Shown here: one piece after another, positions 6,901 to 12,718 of the stretch
Layout: every line of letters starts with the position of its first letter
Numbering within the stretch: position 1 is the stretch's first letter
Source of the DNA: Chrysochromulina tobinii
Lineage: Eukaryota > Haptophyta > Prymnesiales > Chrysochromulinaceae
Direction: 5' to 3'
NCBI GenBank assembly: GCA_001275005.1
Contig: JWZX01002541.1
Span: 1 to 12,718 of the forward strand
Length of the DNA stretch: 12,718 bases
Notes under the pieces: generated by a model
Database searches by the model: none
Told to the model about the DNA's origin: nothing
Seen by the model: the letters and a program-made list of their open reading frames with translations, nothing else
Position numbers and translations under genes: made by a program

Positions 6901-9900
6901 AGATGCAGCTCCCAGCCACCGGTGCCATCGAGTGCCTGTTGCATGCCAAGGACATCCAGGCGTCGATCGTGCGCACCGGTGCCATTGCGCCCCTGTGCAC
7001 ACTCGCTCGTGACGGCATGATCGAGACGCAAGAGCAGGCTTCAGCTGCTCTTTGGAGCTTGTCCACCGATAATCTTCCCAACAAGACAACGGTCGCCAAG
7101 CTCGGCGGCATCGAAGCCCTGGTTAAGATGGTGGCCACCGGCGGCAGTGATAAGGCGCAGCGAAATGCAGCAGGTGCTCTGACCACGCTCGCGAGCAGGC
7201 ACGAACAGAACCGTGAGGCCATAGCGAAGCGCATTGTCAGACTCCTCATGTCTGATCAAGGTTTGTATGGCAAGGTCGACACGGCCGTTACCTGCCGTGC
7301 GCTCGTGGCACTCACTCGCATGTGTGGTCGCAAAATGGCTGACGACGAGACGCAATCGCATTCTCTATCGGCCGATGATACTGCCAATCAGCTGGCCCTT
7401 TTCAAAGCCGGAGGCGTGGGCGCCATCATCGGATGGTTGAGCTACACCAACGAAGACGTGCAGCGGGAGGCGGCGCATGCCCTGCTCGCCATGGCCATTG
7501 CCAACGTTCAAACGCAGGCGCAGATTGTCAAGGTGGAAGGACTGGCCGGGCTCATCGGTGTGATCAATAGCAACAATCTCGAGGCGCAGAAACACGCAGC
7601 TGTTGCGCTTTGGCATCTGGCATACAGCACAGAGAACCAGCTTGCTATCGCTGAGGCGGGAGGGATCCCGGCACTTGTCAGTATGCTTGGTGCTGCTGGT
7701 ACCACAGAGGGTGCGCGTGGCGCAGAGCTGGCTTGTGCAACTCTCGTTCGATTGGTTCAGGGAAATCCAAAGGTATCTGTCGCTGTTGCGGAAGCAGGCG
7801 GCATTCCACCGCTCGTCTTATTGCTGAAGACGACGAATAATGCGTCTCAGCAAGCCGCCGCTGCTTTGGCTGAGCTATCACTGGTGGCTCACAACCGCGA
7901 CCCAATCATCAATGCAGGCGGTGTCGAGCCACTCCTGAAGTTGCTGAACAACCGCACGGTTGGTACGCCCGAAACTGCAGCACGTGCGTTGGCTCACCTG
8001 GCTCGTAGTGAAGGATCCCTCGGTCTGAAGTGGGAAGACATCGGCACCTCGAAGCCCTCGAAGGGAGTCGAGCTTCATAATACTGCGCTCCTGCTTGCCC
8101 TGGCGAACAAGAAGGAGTTCACCCCACAGGAGTTCGACCTTTTTCAGATCATCGGGCTCCGAAGTGATAGCTTCATCAAATGCGGGAACAAGTTTTTCCG
8201 GCCGGCCGAAGATGAAACGCCAACGCCGTTGACTGCCAAAGAGCAGATTGCGGGCACCAGCATGGGCGAGTCGACCTTCGTTGAAGAGGATGAAGATGGC
8301 GACGACAAGTTAAGGTCGATGACGTGGGATGGCACGCGCCTTGGTTCATTAATGATTCAGGGTCCGCAAGCGCGTCGTCACTACATTAAGCGGATGGGCG
8401 GCGTGCGTCGACTGGTTGCCATGCTCGATGGCAGTAACCTTTTTTCTGAAGCAGAAGCCGACAAGAAATCACCACTTGCAAGGTGGGGAAAGGTATCCAA
8501 GTTCGCCGAAGAAATGGCTCAACATGCCGCGAACCTGCCAGGTGATGCCTCGAGCGCCAGCGGGATCCAGGTGGGGATGATGGAACAGGCGGCTGCTGCG
8601 CTCGCCGAGCTCACGTTCGGTGACGTGGACTTGCAAGACGCTGTCATCGACGCAAATGGGATACCCAAATTGCTGCAACTCGTGGTCGGGGGTTCCGCGC
8701 TTGCGCAAGAGCATGCAGCTGCCAGTCTCTGGCACATATCGACGTCCGTGCACAATCAGGCACGTCTGGTAACGAGCGGATGTATCCCAGTGCTCGTACC
8801 ACTCGTGCGGAGTGGCAGCCCAATTGCACAGGAAGCTGCTTGCGGTGCGCTGGCTAATCTTGCTCGAGGGGAGTCTACATGGCGGGAAGCGTACATGGCG
8901 TGGAAGGCTGCCACTGCAGCGCAGGTCACCGCCGAGTTGATGGCAGCCGCCGATGCGAAGGCGGCCGCCAATGCTCCGCCGCCGCCCTCGCCTGTGCCAC
9001 CCTCGACGGCTGAGGAAACAGCTCAGTCACCGCTAGACATGGCCGTCGTACCTTGCACGACAACTACCATCGCGCACGAACGAGTTGCCTTGACCTGGCG
9101 CTTCAACATCGTCCGCAAAGCGTCTTCCGCAGGAGAGCCAATATTGTATAAAGCACGCGTGAGTGCCGTTTATTCTACTACTGAAGAGACAGCTCCCATC
9201 TCCGCTTCCGGCTCTTCCATGGCACGTCTTGATGAAGGAGAACAAAAAGAGGCCCCTGCCGGAGTGCCCGTCAAGACTGAGGAGATCAAGGCTGCGGTGG
9301 AGGACGATGGACTCAGCGCTATTGTCAAGGCAAATGGCATCACCCAATTCGTGTCTCTTCTGGGTGACAGGCGAGCCACTCCCAAGGCGAAGGAACTCGC
9401 AGCATCTGCGCTGTGGCACCTGGCTCTAAACTCGACGTGCCGCGACCTGATTGCGCAAGCTGGTGGTATCGCCCCACTCGTTGGGCTCCTGGATGGTGGT
9501 ACGCACAAGGCGCATCGCCACGCATCAGATGCGCTCGCTCGCCTTGCAAACGAAAACCGTGAGCACCAGTCGCAGATTGCCAAGCGGCTAGTCAGTCTTC
9601 TCATGGCAAACAAGGCGGGGGGTCTGGAGCAGTCTGTCGTTCAAGAGCGTGCTGCGCACGCGCTGCAGATGCTGGCAAGCGACAATCCAGGGTCTACGAG
9701 CGTCATCGTGAAGGCTGGCGCCGTCTCTCCCCTTGTGCATCTGCTCAGTACGACAAGTGCCGAGGGTGTGAAAAAGTACACCTTAGAGGCCCTCCAGACC
9801 CTGCTAGCCGACAGCGACAACAAACTTGTCGTCGCAGACCTGGTCGTGCTCGTTGGCGCGGGGTCGTCCAATGCACAGGCTCTGGTGGTGCAGATGCTCA

Positions 9901-12450
9901 TGACTCTCGCTGACGACAAGACCAATCGGATCGCCATCGTACAGTCGGGCGCCCTGCCCAAGCTTGTGTTGCAGCTCGACAGTGCCACTGTGAAGGTGCA
10001 AGAAATGGCGGCGGCAGTGATTTCAAAACTGGTCTTAGACTCGAAAGAGAACGTGGAAGGCGTCGCGGCCCAAGGCGGCATTCCTCGATTCGTTACACTT
10101 CTCACCTCCACCAGCATGCAGGCACAAGCCTACGCGGCCGCCGTCCTCGCCATCGTGTGCGAGAGCAGCGACGAGAATCATCGCGCAGTTCTCGCCTCTG
10201 GCTGCGTCCCTTTGTTGGTGCAGATGCTCACCCAGGGAGGCTTCGCGGAAGCTAGGGCAGAGGCAGCAGCGGCTCTTGCAAATTTGTCGATGGACCGTGA
10301 TAAGACGGGTGTGGCTCAGAGAGAGGTAGTTGGAGCCGGTGCAGTCCAGCCACTCGTGGAGCTGCTGCACGTGGATCATGGCCGAGCGCAGCGCAAGTCA
10401 GCAGTGGCGCTTATGCATCTTGCCGCCGACAATCGCGCGCACCAAGACGCGGTACGGCTTGCTGGCGGCATCCAGAGACTCGTGAATCTGTTAAGTGATA
10501 CCGGGAGAGAGGACGTTCAGGCCGCTGGAGCAGCTGCACTCGCCGAGCTCGCTAGCGGCAACAAGGAGAATCAGACAGCCATCGCCGACGTGGATGGGCT
10601 GCCGCGGCTAGTTAGGCTCTTGCAAGAAGCGAGCATGGATCGCGCCGTGGAGGCCGCCTCAGCATCTCTGCGGAGGCTTGCGGCGGGCAACAGCGCCAAT
10701 CAGATCATGATTGCCGCCTATGGGGGCATCTTGCCTCTCATTCTGAAACTTGGATCAGGCAACGAGATGATACAGGAGGAAACCGCCGAGGCCCTCGCCA
10801 ACCTCGCCAACAAGAATGAGGACAACGAGGCTACCATTGCCACGCTCCTCATCAAGCTCCTCTTCGATCGCGCAACAGCGGCGCGGGGCGCACGCGTAAT
10901 TGCCAATCTTGGGGCGCAGCTCGGTACTTCTTTTCAGAATGCCGTGGCTCGGTTCGGCGGACTGCACGCGCTCGCCACCTTGCTGACGCCAGAGCCCTTG
11001 CTCACGGCGGACGGTCAGCCGGACGAATCAGAGGGACGAACTAGCGTCGTGGTGCTGCAGCTCGAGGCCGCTGGCGCTCTAAGGAGCATGGCAGCGGAGC
11101 ATCCTGGTAATCAGCTTGCAATCGCCAACGTAGGGGCCATTCCGCTGCTCATACAAATCCTCACTGGAGACCATGGGTCTACTCTTGGGTTTAGAGCAAA
11201 GCGCCGTGGAAGGGCTCCAAGTAGCCCAAACTGAGAGGCAACAAACGGCTGTGCTGACAGAAGGGATCATGGCTCCGGCCATGAAAGGGAGCACTGCTGC
11301 TCTGCACTACAACGCGGCCGCCGCGCTCTGGAAGCTGGCGGCGGACAGCAGGAACCAGCGGCTTATTGATGATTCAAACGGTATCATGCCACTGGTGTTG
11401 CTGTTGAAAACTGGTAATGAGGGAGCGCAGGAGTCTTCGGCAGGCGCCCTTCGCTGCATGGCATCCACTCCAGAGGTGCGCGATCGGATCGCAGCCGCCG
11501 GAGCCATCTCGCCGCTTGCCGTGATGATCGAGAAGGGCGTGACAGGTGCAAAGGACCAAGCAGCTGGCTGCCTTTCGATGCTCGCGACAGAAAGCCCGAT
11601 CAACCAAGATCAGATCTCCTTGGAGCTTTTCCGCGTCTTCGAGACGTGCACCTCTCTCGAGGCTTGTGAATATGCAGCCAGAGTCGCTTGCGAGATGTCT
11701 CTCGATCAAAATGGTAGCATCGCACTCGAGAAAGCAAACATGGATCCTCATCTTGTCCGTATGGTGTTGAAGGGGACGGATGTCGCGAGCGATCTGGCCG
11801 CGAGAGCCCTCGCGGGAATCGCCAATGTGACTCCGGAATCGCGCAGCACTGTCATGAGCCAGTTGATCCTTGCCCGGCACGAGGCTGAGGATCCGAAAGC
11901 ATCAATGCGCATCGTGAAAGCCCTCAAAGGCTTGGAAACTAAGATTGGGCTTAAGTGGAAAGATACTGGGGCCACACGTCTGGCGGAAGGCACCGAGCTG
12001 CACAATGAGGCGCTCTCGGCGGCTCTGGAGCAGAAGCTCATCTCGGACGCAGCTCTACGCTTCACCTGGGCTGATTTCGAACAATTCGGGCTGCGCGATG
12101 GATCCGTGACTTCGAACTGCTTCATCAGGGTGGGCAGCAAGTTCTTCCAGCCCTCCGAGACCGATGCTGACGACCCATTCGGTCTGAACACGTTTGGCCT
12201 TAAGTGGGAGGAGGTAGGTTCAACGGGACCAGTCGCAGGCACCGAGATAGTTCACCCTGGGCTAGCGGCAGCGCTACAGCACAAGACCGAGTTTGGGCCG
12301 ACTGAGTTCGACAACTTCGGCTTGCGCGACGTAACCCCGTACTCCTTCATCAAAGTGGGAGACAAATTCTTCCAACCTGCTGAGGATCACTTGAGCCAAG
12401 CTGCTGCGGGCATGGCCATTCTAATGTTTCGCGCGTCCACGCGTGACTGA
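3915..12450 (+). CDS. Giant armadillo-repeat protein (~2,844 codons) with three copies of an unknown 65-residue module; three 1-base frame breaks
   Basis: The first in-frame ATG (3915) has G at -3 and +4; the stop is TGA at 12448-12450. Frame breaks near 5450, 5629 and 11186 split the reading, but the ARM pattern continues across each, so I treat it as one gene. About 50 ARM repeats of roughly 41 residues carry the usual signature: AAxALxxLA, then N..NQ..I..AGGI.PLV.LL. ARM arrays form superhelical protein-binding scaffolds. Insertions are a loop near residues 60-95, a Q/R-rich linker near 701-713 with a Ser/Pro-rich tail to about 760, an acidic linker after module 1, and a Pro/Ala/Thr-rich linker near 1651-1795. 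Modules lie at about 1369-1433, 2677-2748 and 2760-2824. No signal peptide, membrane segment or catalytic motif is visible, so a cytosolic or cytoskeletal scaffold is inferred. The repeats resemble Vac8-type ARM repeats, but no orthology is claimed. Confidence 0.88.
5450..5456 (+). other. Frame break 1 in the ARM gene (one extra base, near TTTTGG)
   Basis: Upstream the ARM pattern reads AAAALWRF in the main frame. Downstream it continues as RQNPGGQALIAASGGAQPLV in the +1 frame. Dropping one base of the TTTT run at 5450-5453 restores an ordinary ARM helix. There is no room for an intron, because the repeat length is already normal. It is a sequence error, a real mutation or a +1 frameshift. 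Confidence 0.8.
5626..5632 (+). other. Frame break 2 in the ARM gene (one base missing)
   Basis: The +1-frame segment ends with IEAGVMDR, then meets TGA at 5644-5646. The ARM pattern resumes in the original frame as LVDLLTSDDASVTEQ from 5631. One missing base near 5629-5630 accounts for it exactly and leaves the repeat at normal length. It compensates for break 1, about 180 bp upstream. Confidence 0.8.
6015..6053 (+). repeat. CAG/CGG triplet run encoding a Q/R-rich linker
   Basis: In frame this reads CAG x6, CGG, CAG x3, CGG, CAG x2, that is Q6-R-Q3-R-Q2. It opens a low-complexity Ser/Pro/Gln linker of about 60 residues that separates two blocks of ARM repeats. Confidence 0.95.
8019..8213 (+). 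repeat. Unknown 65-residue module, copy 1 (middle of the ARM giant)
   Basis: The module starts LGLKWEDIG, has a VELHN..LLLALANKKEF core and ends SFIKCGNKFFRPAED. The 65 residues directly follow an ARM repeat and precede an acidic linker (EEDEDGDDK). Copies 2 and 3 at the C-terminus share GLKW, G.E(L/I), AL..AL, F-containing core, GLR, FI(K/R).G.KFF.P. I cannot assign it to a named domain family. Confidence 0.85.
8866..9300 (+). other. Low-complexity insertion between ARM blocks
   Basis: The reading frame stays open, but the ARM pattern stops after GALANLARGES and resumes at LSAIVKANGITQFV. The first part is an Ala-rich, probably helical stretch (TAAQVTAELMAAADAKAAA), followed by PPPPSPVPPS and a Ser/Thr/Glu-rich tail. 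It is probably a flexible tether between two superhelical segments. An intron at GTGAGT (9159) was considered and not supported. Confidence 0.7.
11184..11193 (+). other. Frame break 3 in the ARM gene (one extra base, CTTGGGTTT)
   Basis: The main frame reads GAIPLLIQILTGDHG and then runs into non-ARM sequence and TGA at 11232-11234. The +1 frame carries on with LEQSAVEGLQ and further ARM repeats to the end of the gene. Skipping one G after CTT at 11184-11186 joins them. An ATG at 11173 in the +1 frame could in principle start a separate 425-residue protein, but there is no gap or promoter and the repeat array is continuous. Confidence 0.78.
11944..12159 (+). repeat. Unknown module, copy 2 (72 residues)
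   Basis: It begins IGLKWKDTG and ends NCFIRVGSKFFQPSE. Relative to copies 1 and 3 it has a few extra residues in the centre (around SDAALRFTWADF) and in the loop before CFIRVG. It follows the last ARM repeats and is joined to copy 3 by a short DADDPFGLNT linker. Confidence 0.85.
12193..12387 (+). repeat. Unknown 65-residue module, copy 3 (C-terminal)
   Basis: It begins FGLKWEEVG, carries FGPTEFDNFGLRD and ends SFIKVGDKFFQPAED. It is 65 residues, the same length as copy 1, and closest to it in the second half. The protein ends 20 residues later. Confidence 0.87.
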
Positions 12451-12718
12451 GGTCTGAGCTCGTTCGTCTATAAAAAAGAGTCATGATTTGGCCTGTTGTC
12501 TACTATCGGGTGACAGAATAGGGCTAGGGCGTTAGCATTAGAGAGCAGAGTATAGGCATACGATAAGACGCTGTGAAGTAGAGTGGAAGACTATGTAAAA
12601 CATATAACGGTTATGATGGTCAGAGTCGTTGTTCATAGTCCTTGAGTAGCATGAATACCTCCTGATGACGGTGGGCTCGGCCGCCGCGCGAGTTTCGTCA
12701 TTGACGAAACCGAGTTTA
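12451..12718. other. 3' flank of the ARM gene, no gene seen
   Basis: No supported coding region is visible. The first bases after the stop should be 3' UTR. There is no AATAAA; a TGTAA at 12594-12598 resembles the green-algal polyadenylation signal but is weak evidence on its own. TATAAAAA at about 12470 could be UTR or a promoter element for a gene beyond the window. The last 50 bases turn GC-rich and hold a palindrome. Confidence 0.6.
12692..12710. repeat. Perfect 19-bp palindrome GTTTCGTCA-T-TGACGAAAC
   Basis: Two 9-bp arms pair perfectly around a single T. It lies 242 bp beyond the ARM stop and 8 bp from the window end. The one-base centre leaves no proper hairpin loop, so a dimeric protein-binding site is likelier than an RNA stem. 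The TGACG half-site resembles bZIP/CREB-type targets. Confidence 0.6.

Noticed and set aside
6098-7249. 383-codon minus-strand ORF opposite the ARM repeats
   Set aside because: It is the antisense of a well-supported ARM region. GC-rich repeat coding DNA commonly leaves the opposite strand open, and the translation shows no independent family.
9159-9192. Possible 34-bp intron (GTGAGT donor, ACAG acceptor, CTACTAC inside)
   Set aside because: Its removal would shift the frame by one base, while the unspliced frame stays open and leads straight into the next ARM repeats.
11176-11193. Mini-intron GTCTAC...TTTAG to explain frame break 3
   Set aside because: Its length of 18 is a multiple of three, so removing it would not repair the frame.
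11173-12450. Separate 425-residue gene starting at ATG 11173
   Set aside because: It overlaps the preceding reading frame, has no promoter space, and its ARM repeats continue the array. A one-base frame break explains the sequence better.
1-12718. Bacterial or viral origin of the window
   Set aside because: A kinesin-13 motor split by a GT-AG intron, the lack of Shine-Dalgarno sites and operons, and a giant ARM scaffold point to a eukaryotic nuclear genome. No viral hallmark gene is present.

Overview
The window looks like nuclear DNA of a GC-rich, intron-poor unicellular eukaryote. A haptophyte- or pelagophyte-like alga would fit, but the sequence does not fix the lineage. The evidence is a kinesin motor gene, a GT-AG spliceosomal intron, a very large armadillo-repeat protein, and ATG contexts of Kozak type rather than Shine-Dalgarno sites. 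No rRNA, tRNA, CRISPR array or insertion sequence was seen.

Layout. (1) 1-2496, minus strand: a kinesin-13-type gene cut by the left window edge. It has three Tudor/Agenet-like segments, a polyglycine tract, a kinesin-13 neck and a complete motor domain split by one 112-bp intron at 567-678. (2) 2497-3066: non-coding, rich in short direct duplications, a CG tract and a twice-repeated palindrome. (3) 3067-3648, minus: a small protein of unknown function with a Cys cluster and two membrane segments; an upstream ATG opens a short overlapping ORF. (4) 3649-3914: a short divergent intergenic region. (5) 3915-12450, plus: one giant gene of about 2,844 codons encoding roughly 50 armadillo repeats and three copies of a ~65-residue module I do not recognise. 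It is interrupted by three single-base frame breaks. (6) 12451-12718: 3' flank with a perfect palindrome near the edge.

The most interesting points are four. First, the kinesin intron carries an 18-of-20 duplication of the exon sequence at its two splice sites, and its length equals the duplication offset, as expected for intron birth by tandem duplication; an exact 8 x 10-bp array fills its interior. Second, the ~65-residue module recurs in the middle and twice at the end of the ARM giant, suggesting two fused ARM-plus-module units. Third, the kinesin-13 KVD loop reads MVD. Fourth, the ARM gene's frame breaks are either sequence errors or +1/-1 frameshifts. Nothing in the sequence ties the three genes into one pathway; the divergent pair may share a promoter region.
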